From positions 100,385,741-100,449,740 of the forward strand of contig CM041465.1 of NCBI GenBank assembly GCA_023213395.1: DNA of 64,000 nt, read 5' to 3'. Below are positions 34,354 through 45,582 of the stretch, in pieces (position 1 is the stretch's first letter; each line of letters starts with the position of its first letter). The notes below the pieces were generated by a model that made no database searches, was not told the DNA's origin, and was given only the letters and a program-made list of their open reading frames with translations. The stretch is from Cycas panzhihuaensis (lineage: Eukaryota; Cycadophyta). The translations under genes were made by a program, and so were the position numbers.

Positions 34354-35560
34354 TCATACGTAAAACTTCTTAGGGAATTTTCCGTTGACCGCTTTCTCAA
34401 ATTCTAAGCTGTCTAAGGTGGCGATCCTGTAGGCGCCGTTATCAAGGCTTTCGAGAACGACGAAGGGGCCTACCCATTTGGGCCCGAATTTGGCCAAGCG
34501 ATCATAAAGGTACTCCAATTTAAGGACGTGGTCCCTGGGGCACAAAGGACGAGCATGAAGACGTTTGTCATGTGTCCTTTGCAAGCGGGCTTTCGAAGCG
34601 AGGTTCGCTTGATAAGCCATTAAGCGCCTCTCATCCAGGGCTTCAAGGTCAAGGAGGCGAGCCTGGCAAATAAACTCCTCGTCAATGAGGCATCGAAGAG
34701 AAACTCGAAGAGAGGGGATCTCCACTTCCAGTGGGAGTATTGCCTCAGTTTCGTAGACTAATGAGAATGGGGTCATTCCGGTAGCCGTGCAGATGGAAGT
34801 GTGATAAGCCCACAGGGCGGAAGGGAGTTGGATGTGCCAATCCCTTTGAGACTGGGCGACAATTTTCTTTAAAATGCTGACGAGCGTTTTGTTGAAAGAT
34901 TCAACTTGCCTGTTTGCTTGGGGGTAATAAGGGGATGACGTCTTATGCGAGATCTTGAATTTCTTGCACAATTCGTCCATTTCCTTATTACAGAAGGAAG
35001 TTCTATTATCCGTAATTAGTACATCTAGAATCCTGAAACGATAGATAATATGCTGGTAGATGAAGGTGTTTATTGTCTTGCCAGGGGTAGTGGACAGGGG
35101 GATCACCTCTACCCATTTAGTGAAGTATTTGGTAGCGGTTAAGATATATTTATGTTGTGCAGAAGATGGCAGCAATATAGCCCCAATGAGGTCTAAGCCC
35201 CATTGAGAAAAGGGCCACGGGGACACGATAGGGTGTAATACCTCAGAAGGTATGTGAGAGACATTGGCGTGCTCCTGACATCGCCGACATCTAAGGGCAC
35301 ATGCATGGGCGTCCTTGAACAAGGACGGCCAGTAATAATGCATGCGGAGGATCCTTTGGGCCATGGATTGGCCCCCAAAGTAGCCCCCACAAATGCCATG
35401 GTAGCATTCGCGAAGTATTTGGTCCGCTTCGTCAGGAGTGATGCAGCGAAGTAGGATCCCATCAAAGGACCTCTTATACAACACTTCATCCACAAGGAAG
35501 TGTTACCTAGTAGTGGCGCGGATACGTGACCTAACCTTGTTACTAGCTTCGGGGTAATAT
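34354..35560 (-). pseudogene. E2 integrase
   Basis: A 379-codon frame is open from 35,493 to the TGA at 34,354-34,356, the longest frame in the window. It holds the zinc-binding region (ECYHGIC..., RMHYYW, CRRCQEH) and the catalytic core with Asp in GLDLIGA, Asp in VLITDN and Glu in QVESFNKTL. After these come the GMTPFSLVYETEA block and a C-terminal tail with RPLCPRDHVLKLE, ending KFPKKFYV. Upstream of 35,493 the frame runs on with stops toward RNase H, so the gene was part of the polyprotein. There is no second RNase H between the first RNase H and this domain. The reading frame alone could encode an almost complete integrase, but it lacks its polyprotein context. Confidence 0.9.
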
Positions 35561-36010
35561 TCTTACTAAGTCAGATATCGTACAATGTCACCATACCACT
35601 CGCTGTCGATGAGTGGGTGAGGAGAAGCATCATGGACGGTCATGATAGACTCATCCGTGAAAGAGTCGCCAATGTGAACGCCGCTATGCTTGGAATGACA
35701 AAGACGGCTAATTGCTCTGCTACTATCATTCTCTTATTCGACTTCCTGTTAATGACTTGCAAGTCGAACTCTTGAAGCAGGACGGCCCAACGACCTGCCC
35801 TACATGTCAAGTCCGAATGAGTAAGTAAGTAATGCAAGGGATCAGATTAGATGATTACCTTAGTTGTATTGCCGAGCAAGTAATGCCTAAACTTCTTGGT
35901 CGCGTGGACCAAGAAGAGGCATTCCTTTTCGGTGGGGGAATAGTTTAATTCAGTGGCAACGAGAGTGTGGCTGATAAAATAAATAGCCCTCTTAGTTCCT
36001 GAATCATCCT
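35561..36010 (-). pseudogene. E2 gypsy-type RNase H and linker to integrase
   Basis: After the RT region the translation gives DRPFILYTSATN (36,010-36,100; normally TDAS, here TSAT), then a tethered RNase H with [11 protein letters not shown]-like and [10 protein letters not shown]-like blocks at 35,850-35,960. LTHSDLTCRAGRWAVLLQE follows at 35,765-35,830. The linker (35,561-35,760) has LPI-type low-complexity sequence and two or more stops. No archaeal-like RNase H motif occurs in this linker. Confidence 0.75.
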
Positions 36011-37355
36011 CCTACGCGAGCATTGCGCCCAGGGATTCGTTGGTTGCCGAGGTGTATAGAATGAAGGGCCTATCGAAGCAAAGAGGCACGAGTGTAGGGG
36101 CAGAAACGAGAGCTTCTTTGAGTCCTACGAAGGCCTTTTGGGTCTTATCCGTCCAAACAAAAGGGGCTCCTTTCTTCAATAGGTTCGTAAGAGGCTTGGT
36201 GTTTATGGCGAAATTTACCAAGAAACGCCTCAGAAAACCAAGCCTACCTATAAACAACTTAATTTGTCGTTGGGTCCTAGGTGGCGGCATGTCAAGGATT
36301 CCCTTGACTTTATCCAGATCGATTTGGATTCCTTGTTGGGACATGAGGAAACCCAAGAGTTTGCCTGAAGTGATGACAAACACGCATTTTAGCGGGTTTA
36401 GGCTAACGTGATACTTGCAGCATCTTGTGAAGATGGCGCACAAGTCGGAGGGATGATGGGCCCTGGCACGAGAAAGGCCCATCATATCATCCATGAAGAC
36501 CTCCAATGTATTATTAATGAGGTCGTGAAAGATAAAATGCATGGCTCTTTGATACATAGCCCCTGCATTCTTAAGACCAAAGGGCATTGCCTTGTAGGCA
36601 AAAGTACCCCATGGCGTAGTGAAGGTCGTCTTATGGCGGCCTTTGGGAGAAATCTGAATCTAGTTATAGCCAGAGAAGCCGTCCATCAAGGACATAACTT
36701 CGAATCCAACCGTATGATCGATTATTTGATCAATGAAGGGAAGAGGAAAGTTGTCCTTAGGACAAGCATTGTTTATGTCACAAAATTTGACACAAATACG
36801 AATGGTCCCATTCTTCTTAGCAATGGGAACGATATTCGATACCCACTCAGGGTAATCGATGGAAGAAACGAGTTCCGCATCCAGAAGCTTTTCAACCTCC
36901 ATCTTAACGGTCGCTGAAAGCTTCGGTTGAAGGGGACGCTGCTTCTGACGCACTGGGCGAGCGTCAAGAACGGTCGTAAGGTTATAGGTGATGATGGAGG
37001 GGTCAATGCCCTTCATATCCGAGTAGTCCCATGCGAATACATCACAGAATTCCTAGAACAGGAGGGAGTATTCCCTCACTTCGTCAGGAGTACATTCCGC
37101 TCCTACCTTGATGACCTTGTCTAGGGCAAGGACTATGTCCTGAGTTTCCCCCATGCACATGGTATTCCCCTCCTTGAAATGGAGGGGGGTAAGATCGACC
37201 GGAAGAGAGGAAACGGAAGGAGGGATTGGGTCAGCTAATATGGACCCAATCGCTAAGACCTTTTGGTGGCCAAGCTTATGGTGACCAGGAGGCAAACTGG
37301 GCATGGAACCTACTAAGTGTTCCAGCAAAGCCTCATCGTCTTCGAAGTAGTCCAC
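36011..37355 (-). pseudogene. E2 reverse transcriptase (complete copy)
   Basis: Blocks in order on the minus strand are EDDEALLEHL (37,340), FCDVFAWDYSDMKGIDPSI, RPLQPKLSATVKMEVEKLL, PIAKKNGTIRICVKFCDIN, DNFPLPFIDQIID, SLMDGFSGYN, MPFGLKNAGAMYQRAM and VFMDDM (about 36,490), the YxDD catalytic box. TAG stops at 37,053-37,055 and 36,660-36,662 each stand where E1 or the family has CAG. Its 5' two-thirds, as far as the segment after VFMDDM, is duplicated at 40,724-41,774. Confidence 0.9.
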
Positions 37356-40300
37356 CCCATGGATGACCTAACTTCGAATGGATGAGGCGCGGGATAGCGT
37401 GGGAGCGATAGGACCGGTATGGCCTGAAAGCTGCCCATCATCCCTAAGAGACTCTGAAGGAGAGTCAAGGAGAGGTCCCTCGTAAAAGGCAAGAGGGAAA
37501 CTCTCAACATCATCACCTACGGAAGGTGATGGGATGGAAGAGCCAGGAACATGATGATCGACATGCGTAATGTCATGTGACATGTGAAAATGACTAGGCT
37601 CTATAACAAAAGGGGTCCTAGGAGGAAACTTAGGACTAGGAGGATGCCCCACACTAGCACGGAGAAACGAAACTGGATGAGGACAATCCTCATCCTTGCT
37701 ATGGGACCCGTCATCGTCAAACATGGCGAGGTACCCATAGCTCCCAACACCAATGGGGACGAAATGCGTCAAACCAGGAGAAGAAGATATGGGGTCTTCT
37801 ACGCGGTAAGAGGAATCAGGGATTCCAATGGAGCAAGTCGAGACATGGCTCAAGGGCGCTTGTTTCCTCTCAGTATGGCCATGGCTTGCCCAGCGTAAGG
37901 CCTAGCTTGTTTGGTGAGTATCGTGGGAGACAACTTTCATTTGCCCGTTATAGACAAATTTAAGTTGCCCCCAATGGGTGGAACACACGGCTCCCATTTG
38001 GTCAAGCTATGGTCGACCCAGAAGCAAGTTGTAATCAACGTCACCATTGAAGACGACGATGTTAGTAACGACAGTCTTGTCCTCGAGAGTAAGAGGTATC
38101 AAGATGCATCCTAAGGGAGTCTTCTCGCTACCGTCACAACCCTGACAATGCCATGGAACGGGTTCCAAGGCATAAATGCCAAGCTCTTGCATAACGCGCA
38201 AGGGCATGGCATTGACAAAAGAACCATTATCCACGACGATTCTTCGTAGTGTGCAATCAGGAGTATCTATGGTAATGGTGAAAGGGAAGTTCCATTGGTG
38301 TTCCCTTCCACTAGATGCAGGAAGATCTATGGGATCGAAAGAGATGACGGGTTCGCAGCTTTGGGTTGTACCCAAGGCATGAACAGACGCTGGCCATTCG
38401 ATCCTAGAGCTTCTAAGAGGAGCATTCACTGCTTAGGGTAACTTCTCAAGATGTCCATGATGGACATCCTGGCAGCCACAGTGAGAAGCTCTTCGACTAC
38501 GAAGAAGGGATTACCCCTCCCTGTGGCTTGGGTAAGGGCTCTCCTAAAGTCAAATCTACCGTGGTGAACGGGAATGCTCTTGGGAAGTGCGGGAATTTCC
38601 GGAGGAGGATCAAGTTGCGAGGTAGGCGTGGAGGCGCTTGTTGCCTCCCTTGCGACTTGAGACTGGGTCAACGCGTAAAGGGGAGTGGTCTCAAGCATTT
38701 GGATCACCTTCTTTCCCTTGTTATGGGACCACGAGGGTGATGGAGCACAACGGTCAGGGGACCGCGAGGAGGAAGATGGCCTTCGCACACCCTTCCCTCT
38801 ACCGTATGAGGGGCGAGAATCAGGAGATCTATCCTGATTCTGATTGTTCATTTATTGAACATCATGACCACATTCCTCATATTTGGGGAATGGGTCTCTA
38901 TGAACGGGTTGATCGAGGTTAGGCCTCGATGCCCACCTAGGGGATGAATCACGCGATGGGACGTCGTGTGGGTGCTGCACCCGACAACGTGAATCATCGT
39001 GGAAACACTCCCCGTGGATGGAACACCACCTCTTTTCAAGGGGAGGATCAATCCTCCTTGCTTGAGAAGGTTGGATGTTACCCCCTTTGGGGGGCACCGC
39101 ATGAGAAGCCTGCTGAACTGGTTTATGGGAGGTCGACGATAAAGGAGATTGGAGTTTAAGCTCCTTCATCGTGCGCTCGAATGAGCAAATAGCCAAGGTA
39201 AGAGGATCTAGGGTCCTCTCAGTCGGATGAGAGGTGGGACTAGCGGGCTGCGGAGGTTTGGTTTCCTTCATCGGGAGGTGCCTCACTAAGATTGTGAGGG
39301 CTTAGGAGGTTTCTTGAGTCCAGCTTGGATCTCAATGGCCTCCAACGCCAAGCACCCCGTAATCATGGAGTCACATGTGGTTGCCCCCATCTTAAGGACT
39401 TCTACATGCACTTCGGGGTGAAGTGCATCGATTAAGAGATCTCGATTTAACTCTTCAGGCAACGTGGCCTTGGTAGAGTGAAGGAGATCATGAAAGCATC
39501 ACACAAAGTCACGATTCATTTCGTCATGACCTTGTTTAAGCTACAGAAGGGATTTTATTCCGCTTTCGAATGGACGGGCTACGTCAAAATAGTTGACGAA
39601 CTCATCCACCAATTACTGGAACGAATAAATCGAATGAGCAGGGAGACAGTAGAACCACTTGAGGGCGTTGCCCTACAAAGATCGTGGGAATAGCTTCATC
39701 AGAATATGGTCGTAAGCCCAATAATCGATGCACGCCATAGAGAAACTATGTACGTGCTCGGTTGGATCTTGCGACGAAGTTCCGTCAAATTTGGGAACTT
39801 CAGGAGGGTGAGGCGGTAGGTTAGTCCTCAGCGCCTCAACAGATAATGGCATTGACCTATAGTCCATGAAAGGACATGTCCTTACATGGGCTAACGGATC
39901 AACGACCGGTAAAAAAATAGGAACGGATGGGGGTGGTAAACCCATCTCTCCTTGGAGAAACGCCCCTTGTTGGAAAGGGGGTTACGGGTAAACGCCTTGG
40001 AAGGGAGATATATTCCCTTGCGAAGACGTGGCAACATGAGTCACACTAGATGGTGGGAACGAAGGGTGAGGGACCGGGTTTTGCCCATATGGGCCACCCG
40101 TAGGTGGCACAACTCCGTATGGGTGCAACGGGTCCACCCTATAAGCAGGAAGATGGTTTCCCCTACCTTGCCCCTAAGGTTGAGATGTGTAACCTGGGGG
40201 CCCGTAAAGGGAAGGACCACAAGTAGAGTTTTGAACGTATATAGGAGCAGGTCCTACATAGTTGATGGCAGCAGAGCTAGTAGGGCCTCGAGGCCTACTA

Positions 40301-43300
40301 GGGAACGCATGTGCCACGTTCAAAGGCGGCGCATGTGTTTGACTCAGAAACGACATGCTAACCCCAAGTTAGAGAAAGGACATGCCACGAACGAGTCTTG
40401 AAGAAGTAGGATCACGGCTAGAGGTAAGCGGCGCAACGCTTGCCCTAGGGGTCGGGGTAGACACGGCATAGGACGAGTGTGTACATGCAGAAGTATCATT
40501 CGTTGTATGAGGCGCAAGTATGGATGAAGAAGATGCTACATTGCACAATATTTTTTCAAACCACCTAGGATGCAGTTGGCGACGAGTTGTTCAGAAGTAC
40601 TCGCTAAGCGCTTCGACTACGTCGGCGGGAGGGGTATCCTCATAGCCATACGAAGTTGACGGGATCTCGAAAGTAGGGGATCCCTCAGGACACTCCTCGT
40701 AAGGCTCACCAGTAGGGTGGGATCCCTTGACTTTATCCAGATCGATTTGGATTCCTTGTTGGGACATGAGGAAACCCAAGAGTTTGCCTGAAGTGATGAC
40801 AAACACGCATTTTAGCGGGTTTAGGCTAACGTGATACTTGCAGCATCTTGTGAAGATGGCGCACAAGTCGGAGGGATGATGGGCCCTGGCACGAGAAAGG
40901 CCCATCATATCATCCATGAAGACCTCCAATGTATTATTAATGAGGTCGTGAAAGATAAAATGCATGGCTCTTTGATACATAGCCCCTGCATTCTTAAGAC
41001 CAAAGGGCATTGCCTTGTAGGCAAAAGTACCCCATGGCGTAGTGAAGGTCGTCTTATGGCGGCCTTTGGGAGAAATCTGAATCTAGTTATAGCAGAGAAG
41101 TCATCCATCAAGGACATAATCAATCCAACCGTATGATCGATTATTTGATCAATGAAGGGAAGAGGAAAGTTGTCCTTAGGACAAGCATTGTTTATGTCAC
41201 AAAATTTGACACAAATACGAATGGTCCCATTCTTCTTAGCAATGGGAACGATATTCGATACCCACTCAGGGTAATCGATGGAAGAAACGAGTTCCGCATC
41301 CAGAAGCTTTTCAACCTCCATCTTAACGGTCGCTGAAAGCTTCGGTTGAAGGGGACGCTGCTTCTGACGCACTGGGCGAGCGTCAAGAACGGTCGTAAGG
41401 TTATAGGTGATGATGGAGGGGTCAATGCCCTTCATATCCGAGTAGTCCCATGCGAATACATCACAGAATTCCTAGAACAGGAGGGAGTATTCCCTCACTT
41501 CGTCAGGAGTACATTCCGCTCCTACCTTGATGACCTTGTCTAGGGCAAGGACTATGTCCTGAGTTTCCCCCATGCACATGGTATTCCCCTCCTTGAAATG
41601 GAGGGGGGTAAGATCGACCGGAAGAGAGGAAACGGAAGGAGGGATTGGGTCAGCTAATATGGACCCAATCGCTAAGACCTTTTGGTGGCCAAGCTTATGG
41701 TGACCAGGAGGCAAACTGGGCATGGAACCTACTAAGTGTTCCAGCAAAGCCTCATCGTCTTCAAAGTAGTCCACCCCATGGATGACCTAACTTCGAATGG
41801 ATGAGGCGCGGGATAGCGTGGGAGCGATAGAACTGGTATGGCCTGAAAGCCGCCCATCATCCCTAAGAGACTCTGAAGGAGAGTCAAGGAGAGGTCCCTC
41901 GTAAAAGGCAAGAGGGAAACTCTCAACATCATCACCTACGGAAGGTGATGGGATGGAAGAGCCAGGAACATGATGATCGACATGCGTAATGTCATGTGAC
42001 ATGTGAAAATGACTAGGCTCTATAACAAAAGGGGTCCTAGGAGGAAACTTAGGACTAGGAGGATGCCCCACACTAGCACGGAGAAACGAAACTGGATGAG
42101 GACAATCCTCATCCTTGCTATGGGACCCGTCATCGTCAAACATGGCGAGGTACCCATAGCTCCCAACACCAATGGGGACGAAATGCGTCAAACCAGGAGA
42201 AGAAGATATGGGGTCTTCTACGCGGTAAGAGGAATCAGGGATTCCAATGGAGCAAGTCGAGACATGGTCGGAAGGGCGTTTGTTTCCCTTCGTATGGCCA
42301 TGGCTTGCCTAGGCAGAAGGCCTAGCTTGTTTGGTGAGTAATCACTCGTGGGAGACAACTTTCATTTGCCCGTTATAGACAAATTTAAGTTGCCCCCAAT
42401 GGGTGGAACACACGGCTCCCATTTGGTCAAGCTATGGTCGACCCAGAAGCAAGTTGTAATCAACGTCACCATTGAAGACGACGATGTTAGTAACGACAGT
42501 CTTGTCCTCGAGAGTAAGAGGTATCAAGACAGATCCTAAGGGAGTCTTCTCGCTACCGTCACAACCCTGACAATGCCATGGAACGGGTTCCAAGGCATAA
42601 ATGCCAAGCTCTTGCATAACGCGCAAGGGCATGGCATTGACAAAAGAACCATTATCCACGACGATTCTTCGTAGTGTGCAATCAGGAGTATCTATGGTAA
42701 TGGTGAAAGGGAAGTTCCATTGGTGTTCCCTTCCACTAGATGCAGGAAGATCTATGGGATCGAAAGAGATGACGGGTTCGCAGCTTTGGGTTGTACCCAA
42801 GGCATGAACAGACGCGTCATTCGATCCTAGAGCTTCTAAGAGGAGCATTCACTGCTTAGGGTAACTTCTCAAGATGTCCATGATGGACATCCTGGCAGCC
42901 ACAGTGAGAAGCTCTTCGACTACGAAGAAGGGCTTACCCCTCCCTGTGGCTTGGGTAAGGGCTCTCCTAAAGTCAAATCTACCGTGGTGAACGGGAATGC
43001 TCTTGGGAAGTGCGGGAATTTCCGGAGGAGGATCAAGTTGCGAGGTAGGCGTGGAGGCGCTTGTTGCCTCCCTTGCGACTTGAGACTGGGTCAACGCGTA
43101 AAGGGGAGTGGTCTCAAGCATTTGGATCACCTTCTTTCCCTTGTTATGGGACCACGAGGGTGATGGAGCACAACGGTCAGGGGACCGCGAGGAGGAAGAT
43201 GGCCTTCGCACACCCTTCCCTCTACCGTATGAGGGGCGAGAATCAGGAGATCTATCCTGATTCTGATTGTTCATTTATTGAACATCATGACCACATTCCT

Positions 43301-45127
43301 CATATTTGGGGAATGGGTCTCTATGAACGGGTTGATCGAGGTTAGGCCTCGATGCCCACCTAGGGGATGAATCACGCGATGGGACGTCGTGTGGGTGCTG
43401 CACCCGACAACGTGAATCATCGTGGAAACACTCCCCGTGGATGGAACACCACCTCTTTTCAAGGGGAGGATCAATCCTCCTTGCTTGAGAAGGTTGGATG
43501 TTACCCCCTTTGGGGGGCACCGCATGAGAAGCCTGCTGAACTGGTTTATGGGAGGTCGGCGATAAAGGAGATTGGAGTTTAAGCTCCTTCATCGTGCGCT
43601 CGAATGAGCAAATAGCCAAGGTAAGAGGATCTAGGGTCCTCTCAGTCGGATGAGAGGTGGGACTAGCGGGCTGCGGAGGTTTGGTTTCCTTCACTGGGGG
43701 AGGTGCCTCACGGCATTGTGAGGGCTTAGGAGGTTTCTTGAGTCCAGCTTGGATCTCAATGGCCTCCAACGCCAAGCACCCCGTAATCATGGAGTCACAT
43801 GTGGTTGCCCCCATCTTAAGGACTTCTACATGCACTTCGGGGTGAAGTGCATTGACGAAGAGATCTCGATTTAACTCTTCAGGCAACGTGGCCTTGGTAG
43901 AGTGAAGGAGATCATGAAAGCATCACACAAAGTCACGATTCATTTCGTCATGACCTTGTTTAAGCTACAGAAGGGCTTTTATTCCGCTTTCGAATGGACG
44001 GGCTACGTCAAAATAGTTGACGAACTCATCCACCAATTACTGGAACGAAGAAATCGAATGAGCAGGGAGACAGTAGAACCACTTGAGGGCGTTGCCCTAC
44101 AAAGATCGTGGGAATAGCTTCATCAGAATATGGTCGTAAGCCCAATAATCGATGCACGCCATAGAGAAACTATGTACGTGTTTCTGCTGATCTCGCGACG
44201 AAGTTCCGCCAAATTTGGGAACTCAGGAGGGTGAGGCGAGGTTAGTCCTCAAATCATCAGATAATGGCATTGACCTATAGTCCATGAAAGGACATGTCCT
44301 TACATGGGCTAACGGATCAACGACCGGTAAAAAAATAGGAACGGATGGGGGTGGTAAACCCATCTCTCCTTGGAGAAACGCCCCTTGTTGGAAAGGGGGT
44401 TACGGGTAAACGCCTTGGAAGGGAGATATATTCCCTTGCGAAGACGTGGCAACATGAGTCACACTAGATGGTGGGAACGAAGGGTGAGGGACCGGGTTTT
44501 GCCCATATGGGCCACCCGTAGGTGGCACAACTCCGTATGGGTGCAACGGGTCCACCCTATAAGCAGGAAGATGGTTTCCCCTACCTTGCCCCTAAGGTTG
44601 AGATGTGTAACCTGGGGGCACGTAAAGGGAAGGACCACAAGTAGAGTTTTGAACGTATATAGGAGCAGGTCCTACATAGTTGATGGCAGCAGAGCTAGTA
44701 GGGCCTCGAGGCCTACTAGGGAACGCATGTACCACGTTCAAAGGCGGCGCATGTGTTTGACTCAGAAACGACATGCTAACCCCAAGTTAGAGAAAGGACA
44801 TGCCACGAACGAGTCTTGAAGAAGTAGGATCACGGCTAGAGGTAAGCGGCGCAACGCTTGCCCTAGGGGCCAGGGTAGACACGGTGACAGACGAGTGTGT
44901 ACATGCGTATATCATTCGTTGTATGAGGCGCAAGTATGGATGAAGAAGATGCTACATTGCACAATATTTTTTCAAACCACCTAGGATGCAGTTGGCGACG
45001 AGTTGTTCGGCATGCTAAGCGCCGACCACGCCACGGAGGGGTATCCTCATAGCCATACGAAGTTGACGGGATCTCGAAAGTAGGGGATCCCTCAGGACAC
45101 TCCTCGTAAGGCTCACCAGTAGGGTGG
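36301..45127 (-). repeat. Direct tandem duplication of gag-PR-RT in E2, period 4,423 bp
   Basis: Unit A is 36,301-40,723 and unit B is 40,724-45,127. Both start CCCTTGACTTTATCC. At the new junction the bases GGAT precede both copies (GGATTCCC versus GGGATCCC), a short microhomology. The junction keeps the reading frame on the coding strand: RT (...DKVKG) runs straight into gag (SHPTGEPYEEC...). Over 36,720-37,840 versus 41,140-42,260 I count only a handful of differences, and RT stops at 36,660/41,083 and 37,053/41,472 are shared. Confidence 0.95.
37356..40723 (-). pseudogene. E2 gag and protease, duplicated unit A
   Basis: From 5' to 3' on the coding strand: a Pro-rich gag N-terminus (about 40,600-39,950, including MSFLSQTHAPPLNVAHAF), the retro-gag core (39,945-39,500), and a long charged C-terminus with WCSIHGECFHDDSRC (about 39,000), a C-x2-H-x4-H-x4-C knuckle. 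A protease follows with VVDNGSFVNAMPLRV and YNLLLGRPW (38,250-38,000; the active site reads DNG). A Ser/Pro-rich linker (37,853-37,368) precedes RT. Stops and indels occur, for example around 39,280. Confidence 0.85.
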
Positions 45128-45408
45128 TGAGTCTCGTGAGGAGACGACTCTTTCGCTACATGCGCAGAAGGGTGAAAGTTAGCGAGGTGAAACTGGTCAT
45201 CTCGATAATAGATGGAATCATCGCCCCCATGAGCGGATTCCAAGACAGATGAGGGGAACTCTTAAGTTCCTGAAGTCATGGTATGGTAAGCCCAATCAGA
45301 TGGGTAACCTTCCATTGTCGAATCGGGGTTCGACAACAAAAGGGAACGAGGCAATTGGTCTTCTAACAACGGTGGCAGACCTCATAAGCAACGTGAGAAA
45401 CGTCACAT
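40724..45408 (-). pseudogene. E2 gag, protease and partial RT, unit B plus polyprotein start
   Basis: Same content as unit A, but the RT ends shortly after VFMDDM and is fused in frame to the next gag copy. The polyprotein start is near 45,406-45,408 by comparison with E1 (MRHFSHRLRGLPPLLED); here the second codon has become TGA. The retro-gag core includes LPEELNRDLFVNALHPEVH (about 43,880). The zinc knuckle (about 43,430) and the protease (42,848-42,432) match unit A almost exactly. Confidence 0.85.
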
Positions 45409-45563
45409 GCAACGCCTTTGCGAGCGTTGTTAGAAGAAAAAGGAAAGAAGAAAATGAAGTAAGCACGTTGGGGGTTGCCCAACTGAAAATGTAGAATAAG
45501 AGACTACCTAGAGGCAAGAACACCAACGAAAAGGGGAAGCAAATCTAACTCCCTTATTGGCAA

Positions 45564-45581
45564 TCCCCAGTATGGTCGCCA
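45564..45581 (-). other. E2 primer-binding site
   Basis: On the coding strand TGGCGACCATACTGGGGA begins one base after the 5' LTR. E1 has the same site with one change. The TGGCG...GGGGA form is like that of other Tat/Athila-type elements; I do not assign the tRNA. Confidence 0.7.
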
Positions 45582-45582
45582 G

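Noticed and set aside
36040-44819. Plus-strand open frames of 100-170 codons opposite E2 gag-pol (for example 36,408-36,917, 39,952-40,401, 44,370-44,819)
   Set aside because: They lie opposite recognisable gag, protease and RT frames and show no family of their own. Their repetition simply follows the tandem duplication.
36301-45127. Treating the gag-PR-RT repeat as a second inserted element
   Set aside because: The second unit has no LTR, no primer site and no target duplication, and the units abut directly.
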